Of a stretch of 64,000 bases of DNA, positions 37,380 to 46,886 are shown one piece after another. The translations under genes were made by a program, and so were the position numbers. How positions within the stretch are numbered: position 1 is the stretch's first letter; each line of letters begins with the position of its first letter. Source of the DNA: Maridesulfovibrio sp050916235 (GTDB lineage Bacteria > Desulfobacterota > Desulfovibrionia > Desulfovibrionales > Desulfovibrionaceae); NCBI RefSeq assembly GCF_050916235.1, contig NZ_CP104854.1:434001-498000 (forward strand), in the 5' to 3' direction. The notes under the pieces are model-generated. The model was not told the DNA's origin and searched no databases. It worked only from the letters and a program-made list of their open reading frames with translations.

Positions 37380-37742
37380 ACTTAAACATGCGCCCGCGCC
37401 GATAACCGGCTGTTAATCTGTTCTCTGTTTACTCATTTTACGAATTTCGCAAACAATATCTACTCTTCGCATCTCTCAGGCTTTATTCCATGAAATTTTA
37501 GGGCTGTTCTGGAAAAATTACTGGCTGAATTTATTTTTCCCAACACCGAAGCAATTCAGTGCTCATTCGAATTTACAAAGAAGACAAGTCCATCATTACT
37601 TATAATGTTGTGCCAAACGTTGACCTGCCTGTTTCCGGAGATTACATATATCGTCAGTCATCATGGTCTTTTGTTATTTGCCCTCTACTACTGATGATAG
37701 GATTCCATCCAAACCTGATTGACATACGGGAGTTTAAAAGAC
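37380..37742. other. Intergenic region between frdC and the M16 gene
   Basis: Apart from the frdC promoter at its left edge this AT-rich stretch shows no convincing gene, RNA or repeat. A TATAAT occurs near 37600 but without a good -35. A 79-codon ORF (37559-37798) overlaps the M16 start in another frame and has no family features. Confidence 0.4.
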
Positions 37743-40592
37743 ATGGTCCCACGACAAAATTACAGGGCCTGTTGGGTCCTCAAAGGATTCAGATTTGAAA
37801 AATTTTTCATGTTCACCTTTCTTCTCGGAGCGCTGCTGATGAGTGCCGGATGTAAAATCGAGAGGATTGATACAACAAGTACTGACGGCAACAACGCTGT
37901 GCTGAGCGAAAACAAAACCGCCGGTCAGCACGCGCCCGAAGCTGTTGCACAGTCAATCCGGCAGACGGATGATAACACTGCTGAGCAGATCGCTTCCGCT
38001 GAATTGCAGAAGGAAATTTCTCAGGCACTTGCCTCCGGGGAAGGTCCTCACGTCATCAAACTTAAAAACGGCATGTCTTTACTTATCAAAGAAGACAACC
38101 GTTTTCCGCTTGTAAACGTGCGCCTTTTTGTCCATGCCGGATCAGCTTATGAAGACCCATCGCAGGCCGGCATAAGCCACCTGCTTGAGCACATGGTATT
38201 TAAGGGAACTTCCACACGCGGTCCCGGACAGACTGCCATGGCAATCGAGTCCGTGGGTGGTGATATGAATGCCGCCACCAGCTTCGACTACACTGTATAC
38301 TACGTTGAAGTACCAGAAAAAGAATGGAAGCTTGGAATGGACATCGTCACCGACATGACCTTCAATGCTGCCATTGATCCAGATGAACTCAGGTCTGAAC
38401 GCGAAGTTGTACTTTCCGAACTGGAAAGGGGCGAAGACAATCCCGGAAGCAGAATATTCAAGACCCTGCAGTCCATCGTATGGAAGGGCAACAGCTATCA
38501 GTGGCCCATCATCGGCTACCGCGACACTGTATCCGGCATAACCGCTGACGATATTCATGCGTACATAGACCGTCTTTATCAGCCGCAATCCATGCTGTTG
38601 AGTGTTGTCGGCAAAATAAATCCCGAAGAAGTGGTCAGGGAAGCGGAACGACTCTGCGGCTCCATCAAGGATAAGAAACCTGTAGTTCCGCCGAGCACTT
38701 TTGAAATTCCTGCCGAGAGCAGAACCACGGTCAAGATTATTCCCGGCAAATGGAACAAGGCCTACATCGGAGCTGCTTTCCCCATACCGGGTCTCAGCTC
38801 TGCCAAGACTGCAGGACTGGAAATGCTCTGCGAGCTTCTGGGCGGCGGCGAAACTTCACGGCTCTACCGCAAATTCAAATATGAAAAGCGTATGGTGGAC
38901 AGCATATCCGTGTCCTCCCTGACCCTTGAGCGGGCAGGCATGCTTTATATTTTTGCAACCCTCGATGCCGATCGCGTTGACGAATTCTGGAAGGAACTCA
39001 TGGCAGAACTTGCCGTGATCGACTTCAGCGAATTCACTGACCGCGAAATGGACCGTGTAGCCCTGAACTTAGAGGACTCTCTGTTCCTGACCAAGGAAAC
39101 CCTGTCCGGTCTGGCTTCCAAACTCGGTTATTTCCAATTCTTCGAAGGAGGACAGCAGGCTGAGGATAACTATCTCTATGACCTGCGCAACATCACCCGG
39201 GATCAGTTGCAGAAGCTTTACGAGGAATATTTTGTTCCCGAAAGGCTTGCCACCTGCATGCTGCTTCCTGAAGGCACGAAAGCCGATGCGGATAAGCTGG
39301 AAAAAGCTGTTAAGACCTACTGGCCTGCAAAAGAAAAAGCTTCCGGCAACGTTGCAACCGATGGCCCCGGAGATGCTGCAACAATCGAGATGGCAGGTGG
39401 CAGCAAGCTCGTATTCATTCCTGATGAAACACTGCCCTATACAGCAATTTCCATGTACTGGGTCGGCGGGGACGCGGACCTGAGTCCGGATATGCAGGGT
39501 CTGGCGGCACTCACATCTCAAAGCCTGACTCGTGGAACTGCTTCCATGAACGCAACGGAACTTGAGGACTTTATTTCCGACCGAGCTGCATCCATTGGAG
39601 CCACAGCAGGACGTGAAGTTTTTGCCATCAATGCCAAGTTTCCCTCCCGTTTCACTTCAGACATGCTTCCGCTCATAAACGAAGTAATCACCGCCCCGCG
39701 TTTTGCTCCTGAGGAGCTGGACCGGGCCAGACAGGATCAGGTCTCGTCCATTAAGCGCAAGGAAGACCGTCCCCTGAGCCTCGCATTCAGGAATATTTTC
39801 CCATTCCTTTACAAGGATGGGAGCTACTCCTACTTCCACCTCGGTATGCCGGAAAAGGTTGCTGAATTCAGTGAAAAAGAAATCAGGGACTACTGGGCCA
39901 ATCAATCCACCCGCCCCTTCGTTATTGCCGTCTGCGGTGATTATGACCGTGCGGCAATTGAGAAGTTCGCCAGCGAAATAGACGGGAAGCTGGTCAAGCA
40001 GACCAGACAACTGGGCATGACTGCTCCGCAATGGGGAACCACCAAGGATCTCAACCTTACCCTGCCTGACCGCAATCAGGCACATTTGATGGTTGTCTTC
40101 CCGGTTCCGGGCATGGAAGATAAGGAAAGTACCGCAGGACTCTCATTGCTTCGTGCAGCACTTGCAGGACAGAGCGGACTGCTGTTCCGAGACCTGCGGG
40201 ACAAACAGGGACTGGGATATACCGTCACCGCGTTTCTGTGGCAGGCTCCGAAGACCGGTTTCATGGCCTTTTACATCGGAACCAAGCCCGAACAGCTTGA
40301 GCAGGCCATGGCTGGATTTGAAAAAACCGTTGCCATGCTCAGATCCGAGGATCTTCCTGAAAATGAAATCGTCCGAGCCCGAAATATTCTTAATGGCGAA
40401 TACTATCAGGAACATCAGAGCCTGCTCTCCCGAAGCCAGGAATCTGCAAGCCTGATCATAAAAGGGTTCGAGCCGGACCTTGATATCAAGCTGATTGAAA
40501 GGGCAAATAAAATGAGCCCTGCTCAGGTCCGTGAACTTATCAAGAAATATATAAACTGGAATGATCGCTATACACTGACAGTCAAGCCCTGA
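37743..40592 (+). CDS. M16-family zinc metalloprotease, lipoprotein
   Basis: This 949-residue protein has two full pitrilysin-type halves. The zinc site is in the first: HxxEH as His146-Leu-Leu-Glu149-His150, with the third ligand expected in the RSEREVVLSELERGEDN stretch about 75 residues later. The second half, from around residue 560, lacks HxxEH and would be structural. An N-terminal hydrophobic segment ending LLMSAGC suggests lipid attachment at Cys37, so it likely sits in the periplasm. ATG at 37743 has a GGGAG site. It probably degrades peptides or processes exported proteins. Confidence 0.88.
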   Translation: MVPRQNYRACWVLKGFRFEKFFMFTFLLGALLMSAGCKIERIDTTSTDGNNAVLSENKTAGQHAPEAVAQSIRQTDDNTAEQIASAELQKEISQALASGEGPHVIKLKNGMSLLIKEDNRFPLVNVRLFVHAGSAYEDPSQAGISHLLEHMVFKGTSTRGPGQTAMAIESVGGDMNAATSFDYTVYYVEVPEKEWKLGMDIVTDMTFNAAIDPDELRSEREVVLSELERGEDNPGSRIFKTLQSIVWKGNSYQWPIIGYRDTVSGITADDIHAYIDRLYQPQSMLLSVVGKINPEEVVREAERLCGSIKDKKPVVPPSTFEIPAESRTTVKIIPGKWNKAYIGAAFPIPGLSSAKTAGLEMLCELLGGGETSRLYRKFKYEKRMVDSISVSSLTLERAGMLYIFATLDADRVDEFWKELMAELAVIDFSEFTDREMDRVALNLEDSLFLTKETLSGLASKLGYFQFFEGGQQAEDNYLYDLRNITRDQLQKLYEEYFVPERLATCMLLPEGTKADADKLEKAVKTYWPAKEKASGNVATDGPGDAATIEMAGGSKLVFIPDETLPYTAISMYWVGGDADLSPDMQGLAALTSQSLTRGTASMNATELEDFISDRAASIGATAGREVFAINAKFPSRFTSDMLPLINEVITAPRFAPEELDRARQDQVSSIKRKEDRPLSLAFRNIFPFLYKDGSYSYFHLGMPEKVAEFSEKEIRDYWANQSTRPFVIAVCGDYDRAAIEKFASEIDGKLVKQTRQLGMTAPQWGTTKDLNLTLPDRNQAHLMVVFPVPGMEDKESTAGLSLLRAALAGQSGLLFRDLRDKQGLGYTVTAFLWQAPKTGFMAFYIGTKPEQLEQAMAGFEKTVAMLRSEDLPENEIVRARNILNGEYYQEHQSLLSRSQESASLIIKGFEPDLDIKLIERANKMSPAQVRELIKKYINWNDRYTLTVKP

Positions 40593-40598
40593 TAAATG

Positions 40599-40636
40599 AA
40601 AAACGGCCCCGGTTTTCAAACCGGGGCCGTTTTTTC
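40599..40636. terminator. Bidirectional terminator between M16 and TPR genes
   Basis: AAAACGGCCCCGGTTT (40600-40615) pairs with AAACCGGGGCCGTTTT (40618-40633), giving T-runs on both strands between convergent genes. Confidence 0.88.
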
Positions 40637-40670
40637 ATTTCATTATTCCCATCCCAGTGCCACGCAAGTT

Positions 40671-42470
40671 TTACGGACATAAATCATACATCTGCGCTTT
40701 CTTGAGCAGTTGGCAATTGCCCATTTCGCAGGCGATGCGGGCATCCCTGCATCCGGGACCGCCCTGCCCCAGATTCAGGTAGCACAAGCCGCGGTTGTAA
40801 TAGCTCCGCAAGTCCTTCGGATTGATTTCAATGGCCATATTGTAATTGTTTATTGCAAGCTGATACTGCTTGCGATCCAGATAGATGTCCCCCCGGCTGC
40901 TGTAGGCAGCACCATATCTAGGGTTGAACTCGATGGCCTTGTTGAAATCCTGCATAGCCAGATCGGGCTGGTCGAGTTTCCCGTAGATTGTTCCCCGGTT
41001 GTAATGCGCTTCAGCATTATTGGGTTCAATTTCAAGGGATTTAGTAAAATCCTCCAATGCCTGAGAGTGTTTTCCGAGCTTATAGACTATAATCCCTCTA
41101 CCCCGGTAAGCATGGGCGTGCTCCGGGTCGATCTTGATAGCCCGGCTGAAGTCATCCACGGCTTCCTGAAGTTTACCCATATTGTAGTACGCTATACCTC
41201 GATTGAAATATGAATGGACATACCATGGGAACTTGGCAATTGCCCTGCTTAAATATTCGACGCCTTTATCGAACATCCCGCGGCTGGTATACGCGGCACC
41301 AATGTTGTTGTAGGCAACTTCATAATTAGGATTGATTTCAATGGCACGATTGTAATCTTCCAGAGCCAGACGAAGCTGTCCCAGCCGATCATGGACAAGT
41401 CCTCGGCTTGAGTAAGATTTGTAATCTCCGGGATCTATTTCGATCGCTTTTGTAAAATCGTCTATAGCTCTCTGCGGCTGGCCCAGCTGGTCATAGGCAG
41501 CTCCACGGTTGTGATAGGCGTAATGATTACGGGGCTCCAGTTCAATAGCGCGGTCATAGTCGTCCATCGCTTTGCGGTCCTCACCGATCTCTGCGTAAGA
41601 CAGACCTCGATTAGTATACGCAATGGGATTTTCAGGATCAATCTCTATGGCTTCACTAAGATACGCGATTGCTTTGTAAGGATCTGTTACTTTCTTGTCA
41701 TCCCAGAGTTTTTCAGCCCTGATAATCCAATCCAGGGCACTCAGCCCTTTACCGGCCTTATCCAGATCCTCTCTGAGAATCTTCGCCTCTTCCGGAGTTT
41801 TCTTGAGCCTGCTGTTTTCCTTTTCAAGTTCGTCAATCTTTGCCAGAAGCCTGTTGTTCTGCTCCTGAACAATCCTGATTTTGTCCAGATGTCCACGATC
41901 GGCAAGAAGCTTCTTAACCCTCTCTTCAAGGATAGAAGGATCAACCACAACCTTGACCACTGCCTCCATACAGAAAATATTTCCGTCCATGAACTGCCGT
42001 TCGCTGACGACCTCCGTCTTGAGCACCCCCACGGCCAGAGCCATGACTTCGCTCTGCTGAAGCTTCCCTTCGCGCACCAGGGTCATGGTTTCAAGATAGC
42101 TTCCGGCTTCCTGAAGTGCATCCTGTTTGGCACGGCTCACTGCAAACATGCGGGCCTGGGCTGGCGAAATTTCCCCGGTCACATGTTGCCTGACTGTCTT
42201 CTCAACCACGGTTTCCCCAGATCTGGCAGCAATACCAGCCTCATGCGCAACTTCGTTTGTATCCAGAATCTCCATGTCAGACAGCCTTTCCATACTCCCT
42301 GACCGTTCAACAGCAACACCGGGCTGCTTCTGTTGGACATCAGCTTTCTCCGCCACGACTTCTTTGACCGCAACAGTGGACGCTTCCTTCGGCCCAGTCG
42401 GACGCGCACATCCAAATCCTAAAGCGACTAAAACCGCAAATAATACCAATTTTACTGCCCTTGATCTCAT
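40671..42470 (-). CDS. TPR-repeat lipoprotein
   Basis: This 599-residue protein begins with a lipoprotein signal peptide (LVLFAVLVALGFGC; modified Cys21). Residues about 95-185 (ARMFAVSRAKQDALQEAGSYLE onwards) resemble the LPP20/FlgT-N type domain, and 190-235 is a likely coiled coil. From about 255 to the end come roughly ten tandem tetratricopeptide repeats of 34 residues, each like AYNNRGAAYxxLGxxxxAIxDFxKAIEIDP. It should be an envelope-anchored scaffold for protein assembly. GGGGGAT precedes the ATG. The partners are unknown. Confidence 0.85.
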   Translation of the reverse strand: MRSRAVKLVLFAVLVALGFGCARPTGPKEASTVAVKEVVAEKADVQQKQPGVAVERSGSMERLSDMEILDTNEVAHEAGIAARSGETVVEKTVRQHVTGEISPAQARMFAVSRAKQDALQEAGSYLETMTLVREGKLQQSEVMALAVGVLKTEVVSERQFMDGNIFCMEAVVKVVVDPSILEERVKKLLADRGHLDKIRIVQEQNNRLLAKIDELEKENSRLKKTPEEAKILREDLDKAGKGLSALDWIIRAEKLWDDKKVTDPYKAIAYLSEAIEIDPENPIAYTNRGLSYAEIGEDRKAMDDYDRAIELEPRNHYAYHNRGAAYDQLGQPQRAIDDFTKAIEIDPGDYKSYSSRGLVHDRLGQLRLALEDYNRAIEINPNYEVAYNNIGAAYTSRGMFDKGVEYLSRAIAKFPWYVHSYFNRGIAYYNMGKLQEAVDDFSRAIKIDPEHAHAYRGRGIIVYKLGKHSQALEDFTKSLEIEPNNAEAHYNRGTIYGKLDQPDLAMQDFNKAIEFNPRYGAAYSSRGDIYLDRKQYQLAINNYNMAIEINPKDLRSYYNRGLCYLNLGQGGPGCRDARIACEMGNCQLLKKAQMYDLCP

Positions 42471-42550
42471 AACCGTATCCCCCGCTGATCCGGTACATAC
42501 ACAGATACAACAACTTTGCTCTCACTATAATAGTAAGTCTCCCGAGGTAT

Positions 42551-42596
42551 TTTAGCAAAAGAAAAGGGCCCTGCTGATATAAATCAGCAGGACCCT
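42551..42596 (-). terminator. Terminator after moaC
   Basis: AGGGCCCTGCTGAT (42565-42578) pairs with ATCAGCAGGACCCT (42583-42596) with one mismatch. On the minus strand this is followed by TTTCTTTT. It ends the operon from the DUF4340 gene to moaC. Confidence 0.85.
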
Positions 42597-42689
42597 GTCT
42601 TTGCAATATCTATTGATCGAAGAAGACTGCAATGCATCTTGAAGGTTCGGACATTTTCAGCAAGATCCTGTCCTTAAGTCAAAGTCCCC

Positions 42690-43166
42690 TTACTCGGCCT
42701 TAAACACTCCGGACTTGCCGCCTTCCTTATACACGAGTCGGCAATCTGAAATGATTACGTCCTTCTGCACGGCCTTGCACATATCGTAAATTGTAGCCGC
42801 TGCGATCTGGACCGCAATAAGTGCTTCCATTTCTACTCCGGTCTTGCCGGTACAGCGGGCCTCGGCCTCAATGCCGATGGTAAAATCCGCTTCATTGACG
42901 GCAAAACGAACATCAACATAGCTGAGTGCAATAGGATGACAGAGCGGGATAAGACGATGAGTCTCCTTTGCCCCCATGATACCTGCCAGCTTGGCTGCTG
43001 CAAGAGCATCTCCTTTAGGAAGGGCCTGCTGCTGCAGCATTCTGAAGGTCTTCTCATTAAGAATGACCTTGCCTCTGGCTATGGCCTTGCGAACTGTATC
43101 GACCTTGGCGGCCACGTCCACCATAACGGCATTGCCGTTGGCATCAATGTGGGAAAACTCGCTCAT
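42690..43166 (-). CDS. moaC: Cyclic pyranopterin monophosphate synthase
   Basis: This 158-residue enzyme forms cyclic pyranopterin monophosphate in molybdopterin synthesis. Family blocks are present: FSHIDANGNAVMVDV, KETHRLIPLCHPIALSYVDV and GKTGVEMEALIAVQIAAATIYDMCK, ending in KEGGKSG. ATG at 43166 follows the dnaJ stop by one base; an in-frame GTG at 43175 is possible. Molybdenum or tungsten cofactor supports formate dehydrogenases, consistent with anaerobic metabolism. Confidence 0.95.
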   Translation of the reverse strand: MSEFSHIDANGNAVMVDVAAKVDTVRKAIARGKVILNEKTFRMLQQQALPKGDALAAAKLAGIMGAKETHRLIPLCHPIALSYVDVRFAVNEADFTIGIEAEARCTGKTGVEMEALIAVQIAAATIYDMCKAVQKDVIISDCRLVYKEGGKSGVFKAE

Positions 43167-43167
43167 A

Positions 43168-44274
43168 CTACTCACCCATCACTTTGTCTTTGGCTTTCTT
43201 GAAAAGCTTTTTAACCTTCTTCATGGGCTTCTCTTCATCAAGAGCCGCAAATTCACGAAGAAGCTCTTCCTGCCTGCTGTTCAGTCCGGTGGGAGTCACA
43301 ACCTTGACTTCAACAAGCAGGTCACCCTTGTGGCTGCTGCCGAGGTAAGGCATGCCGAGACCTCGCAACTGGAAGACTTCTCCTGACTGGGTTCCTTTGG
43401 GAACATCCATTTCAACGGGATCATCCAGAGTAGGAATCTCAATCTTGTGACCAAGGGCGGCTTGAACAAAGGTAACTTCAGTTGTCAGGACCAGATCCTG
43501 TCCCTGACGTCTGAAGACCTTATCCGGCTCCACGGTTATTACAACGTACAGGTCGCCGTGAGGTCCGCCGTTAAGTCCGGCTTCCCCCTCACCGCGAAGC
43601 CGCAGACGGGAACCGTTATCCACCCCTGCAGGAATCCGCACGTTAAGATTTTTCTGTTTACGAACATACCCCGCACCGCGACACTCGGAACAGGGCTTGG
43701 TGATGACCTTGCCCTTGCCGTTACATGCCGGGCAGGGAACGGAAATCCTGAAAAAGCCCTGCGTCTGTTCAATGGAACCGCGTCCCCCACAGTGGGAACA
43801 TGTCTCAGGAGTAGTTCCAGGAGCGGAACCGCTGCCTCCGCAGGTATCGCAGGTATCCGTGACAGGAATATTCAGCTCGACCTCTGTGCCCTTGGCTGCA
43901 TCACGGAATGATACAGTCAGGTTGTAACGCAGGTCTGATCCTGCCTGCATGCGATTTGCACTGCGGCCGCCGAATCCGAAAATATCACCGAAAATATCGC
44001 CGAAAGCACCGAAAATATCTTCAGAAGACTGGAATCCGCCGTACCCGCCGTTCATTCCGGCATGGCCGTAACGGTCATAACGGGATCTCTTTTCGGGATC
44101 ACGTAAAACCTCATAGGCTTCCGCAGCTTCCTTGAATTTATCTTCGGCTTCAGAATCGCCAGGATTGCGGTCCGGGTGAAATTCCATGGCCTTCTTGCGA
44201 TAGGCCCTTTTAATTTCCCCGTCCTGCGCTTCTCTGGAAACTTCTAATACTTCGTAATAACAACGTTTGGACAT
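43168..44274 (-). CDS. dnaJ: Chaperone protein DnaJ (type I)
   Basis: This 368-residue Hsp40 has a J-domain (residues 5-70, HPD in EFHPDRNPG), a Gly/Phe region (about 75-110), and a zinc-finger domain with four CxxCxGxG-like repeats: CDTCGGSG, CSHCGGRG, CPACNGKG and CSECRGAG. The C-terminal substrate domains follow and end in a Lys-rich tail (KKVKKLFKKAKDK). It works with DnaK and GrpE, which are encoded elsewhere in the window. It sits between rpoZ and moaC with gaps of 3 and 1 nt. Confidence 0.96.
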   Translation of the reverse strand: MSKRCYYEVLEVSREAQDGEIKRAYRKKAMEFHPDRNPGDSEAEDKFKEAAEAYEVLRDPEKRSRYDRYGHAGMNGGYGGFQSSEDIFGAFGDIFGDIFGFGGRSANRMQAGSDLRYNLTVSFRDAAKGTEVELNIPVTDTCDTCGGSGSAPGTTPETCSHCGGRGSIEQTQGFFRISVPCPACNGKGKVITKPCSECRGAGYVRKQKNLNVRIPAGVDNGSRLRLRGEGEAGLNGGPHGDLYVVITVEPDKVFRRQGQDLVLTTEVTFVQAALGHKIEIPTLDDPVEMDVPKGTQSGEVFQLRGLGMPYLGSSHKGDLLVEVKVVTPTGLNSRQEELLREFAALDEEKPMKKVKKLFKKAKDKVMGE

Positions 44275-44277
44275 GAC

Positions 44278-44499
44278 TTATTCACTACCGGGTTTTTTTC
44301 CTGTAGCCGTGTGATAGCTCTCCGGGAGAACCTTGCTGGCTGCGATTTCCCTGAGAGCGGTTACGATTTCTTTGTTTTTGGATTCGATGAGAGGGCTGTA
44401 CCCTTCGCGGTACTGCTTCACTCTTTTAATGGCCATCTGGACAATAAGGAATCTGTTACCGACTTCTGCCAGACAATCTTCTACCGTGATTCTTGCCAT
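44278..44499 (-). CDS. rpoZ: DNA-directed RNA polymerase omega subunit
   Basis: This 73-residue subunit supports assembly of RNA polymerase. It matches omega with MARITVEDCLAEVGNRFLIV, AIKRVKQYREGYSPLIESKN and EIVTALREIAA. GGAGA precedes the ATG. The gene is 36 nt downstream of the DUF4340 gene and 3 nt before dnaJ. gmk or spoT, common neighbours in other bacteria, are not here. Confidence 0.93.
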   Translation of the reverse strand: MARITVEDCLAEVGNRFLIVQMAIKRVKQYREGYSPLIESKNKEIVTALREIAASKVLPESYHTATGKKPGSE

Positions 44500-44535
44500 A
44501 TTATCTCCAACACAATGGTTTTACCGGTGTCCCGG

Positions 44536-45846
44536 CTATTTTCTGAGAGGAATCTGTCCCTGCAGGTCTTCAAGCAATTTGTTGGAAACAGGATAGTATC
44601 CATTGCCATCGCCAAGCGAGAGCCAGCATTGTCCGGCCGGGAGTCCGGGATCGGAAAAGAAGGAAACCCTTACAAGGCTCTCCCCGCTTCCATCCATCAA
44701 CTCGAGCTCCATCGCCTTTTCGGATTTATCCGGAAGGCTCAAAACCGGTTCCGCCTCGAATTTTAATTCATTAAGTCGCCACAAGGACATGTCAATACCA
44801 AGGAGCGGCTTTTTATCCTCAAAATTAATCCAGGTCTTGTCGGACTTCAGACCCTTGAATGTCTGATTGCCCTGCAAAACAAGCATGGAACCGACCTTTC
44901 CAGTTTCCAGAGAAAGGACGTTCCGTTGGCGCATCTGAAAAGCTTTCTTATTCAGCTGCTCAAAATGTTCCTTGGTCAGGATGAAGTTTCCCTTGCACAT
45001 GGTCGAATTGGCCAGGAAAAAATCTCCGTTCCCTTTAATTTCACTAATCTCAATTTTCTCTGCGTGTTTGCCGGCGAAGACAACTTCTATACTTAAGGCA
45101 AGCGCTCCCCTATCGTATTCATCGCTCCTGACAACCCCTTTGGCGGGAGTTTCCAGCAGCGAATGAAACAGGAGCGCAACATCGCCACCGCTGGCAGACT
45201 TGCCGCTGAGAGGCGCCGGAAACACAAACTGGAACTCACCGTCAACACGACCCAGAGTCCACAGGAAAGAGCCTCCCCTGCCCAGAGAAATCGAAGAAAT
45301 CTGCTCCGGGTTGCCTCGGAGCAAAAAGAGGTTGTAGTAATAATCCGCAGGGAACTCACACTGCCGGACAAATTCCTGTGGCAGCAGAAAGAGATCACCC
45401 GTTTCTTTTGAATTTAAGGCAAAAAAACCTTCACCGGAAGGACTCTGTGCCCCTACACTCATGGACAGCTCCTGCCCGCCTCCGGTTGCAATTCGCACTT
45501 TCGGAGACTCCAGGCCGTATTCAACGGCATGCCCGGTTGGAACCCGGCCAAGATAACGCAAGGCCTTACCCTGCCCAAGCACGGACAGCAGCCCTTCTAC
45601 GCGACCTGAATCAGCCTCGGGTTTAAATGTCCAGCCGCTTTGAACAACGTCCCAGCCATCCGTTCTGCGTACGAGAGAATAGCAATCCGTACCGGAAACA
45701 CACACATCAATCCTGTCTACCTTCGTGACATCAACCACAGGCCAGACAGGCTCATCGCGTTCCAGGGGCTTTTCAGGCGAACTATAATAAAAGGCTCCGC
45801 AGAGAATCAGGGCCAGAGCCAGAAAAATCAAGAACCTTTTAAGCAC
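44536..45846 (-). CDS. DUF4340-domain membrane-anchored protein
   Basis: This 436-residue protein has one N-terminal membrane anchor (RFLIFLALALILCGAFYYSS) and a long extracytoplasmic part that looks like DUF4340 (WDVVQSGWTFKPEADSGRVEGLLSVLG, YGLESPKVRIATGGG). GTG at 45846 is chosen because AAGGTG lies six bases upstream; an earlier GTG at 45855 has no site. Many DUF4340 genes stand by an ABC transporter of the gliding/export type, but none is here. Function unknown. It is first in the operon with rpoZ, dnaJ and moaC. Confidence 0.75.
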   Translation of the reverse strand: MLKRFLIFLALALILCGAFYYSSPEKPLERDEPVWPVVDVTKVDRIDVCVSGTDCYSLVRRTDGWDVVQSGWTFKPEADSGRVEGLLSVLGQGKALRYLGRVPTGHAVEYGLESPKVRIATGGGQELSMSVGAQSPSGEGFFALNSKETGDLFLLPQEFVRQCEFPADYYYNLFLLRGNPEQISSISLGRGGSFLWTLGRVDGEFQFVFPAPLSGKSASGGDVALLFHSLLETPAKGVVRSDEYDRGALALSIEVVFAGKHAEKIEISEIKGNGDFFLANSTMCKGNFILTKEHFEQLNKKAFQMRQRNVLSLETGKVGSMLVLQGNQTFKGLKSDKTWINFEDKKPLLGIDMSLWRLNELKFEAEPVLSLPDKSEKAMELELMDGSGESLVRVSFFSDPGLPAGQCWLSLGDGNGYYPVSNKLLEDLQGQIPLRK

Positions 45847-45904
45847 GGACAGCACCTTGGGATTTATAAACTCGCAACTTTATTCATCAATGGAGCAATT
45901 TATT

Positions 45905-45933
45905 AAAATAAACAATATTTCCTTGCGCGTCAA
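45905..45933 (-). promoter_or_regulatory. Sigma-70-like promoter for the DUF4340-rpoZ-dnaJ-moaC operon
   Basis: On the minus strand TTGACG and TATTTT are 17 nt apart. The predicted start near 45898 gives a leader of about 50 nt. Confidence 0.55.
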
Positions 45934-46059
45934 CATATTTTAAGGCAATATACCCGATCTATTCAGTCGGATATTCCCGACATCCGGATTTATAGTCAAA
46001 TTATATTATAAACCCGATTTTTTCCAGACATTTATTGAAATCATACGGAGTTAATTACA

Positions 46060-46809
46060 ATGGCAAAATGGGGAAAATTGAGCTTTGCCCAAAAAAAATG
46101 CGTATCAACAATAGGCATGCTCATGCAGAAAACTGACATGGTTCAGGAGGGCTCCAGAATAGGAATTGCGGTCTCCGGAGGAGTCGACAGCTTTGTACTG
46201 ATCAGGACCATGCTTATCCGGCAGGCCATCATGCCGTTCAACATTGAAATGATGGTTCTTCACGTGAACCCCGGTTTTGAACCGGACAGCCATCGTCCCC
46301 TTACAGAGTGGTGCCGCGACAACGGCGTTGCGTCCCACATTGAGCTTACCGATTTCGGCCCGCGAGCGCACAGCCCTGAGAACAAAAAAAAATCCGCCTG
46401 CTTTTACTGCAGCCGACTCAGACGCAAAAGACTCTTTGAACTTTGCGAACAGTACTCCCTTTCCCATCTGGCATTGGGCCACACAGCCGATGACCTCGTT
46501 ACCAACTTTCATATGAACATGATTCAGAACGGGCGCATCGACGGACTTTCAGCCAACGAACCTTTCTTCGGCGGCAAACTTCACATGATACGCCCGGCCT
46601 TGATGCTTGAAAAAAAATACATTAAATCTGCCGCCCGCCAGTGGGAACTGCCGATCTGGGCCAACCGCTGTCCTTCCAACAGCAACACGAAGCGAAGTGA
46701 AATAAACGAGTGGCTGGAAGGCGAATGGAAAAAATTCCCGGGCTCCAGAAACAACACATTCAACGCGTTAAGGCGCTGGCAGCTTGACTTAAATATGAAA
46801 ACCACATAA
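46060..46809 (+). CDS. TtcA-like PP-loop tRNA thiolation protein
   Basis: This 249-residue protein is an adenine nucleotide alpha-hydrolase of the TtcA family, which thiolates cytidine 32 of tRNA. The PP-loop is SGGVDS (39-44). Three cysteines placed as in TtcA are Cys114 and Cys117 (ACFYCSRLRRKRL) and Cys204 (NRCPSNSN), suited to bind a [4Fe-4S] cluster. GHTADDLVTNF follows as expected. GGAG precedes the ATG. It may be TtcA itself or a close paralogue with another target. Confidence 0.82.
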   Translation: MAKWGKLSFAQKKCVSTIGMLMQKTDMVQEGSRIGIAVSGGVDSFVLIRTMLIRQAIMPFNIEMMVLHVNPGFEPDSHRPLTEWCRDNGVASHIELTDFGPRAHSPENKKKSACFYCSRLRRKRLFELCEQYSLSHLALGHTADDLVTNFHMNMIQNGRIDGLSANEPFFGGKLHMIRPALMLEKKYIKSAARQWELPIWANRCPSNSNTKRSEINEWLEGEWKKFPGSRNNTFNALRRWQLDLNMKTT

Positions 46810-46886
46810 CAATTCTACAAATTTACAAAGCCTGTTAATCGGGGACAAATTTACAACTTCACGAACAAACCGGGCTATCGAGAAAT

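Noticed and set aside
37559..37798. A 79-codon ORF before the M16 gene
   Set aside because: It overlaps the M16 start in a different frame and has no ribosome-binding site or domain.
40671..42470. Possible tandem DNA repeat or CRISPR-like array from the periodic pattern
   Set aside because: The periodicity is a 34-residue protein repeat (TPR); the DNA units are divergent and have no spacer pattern.
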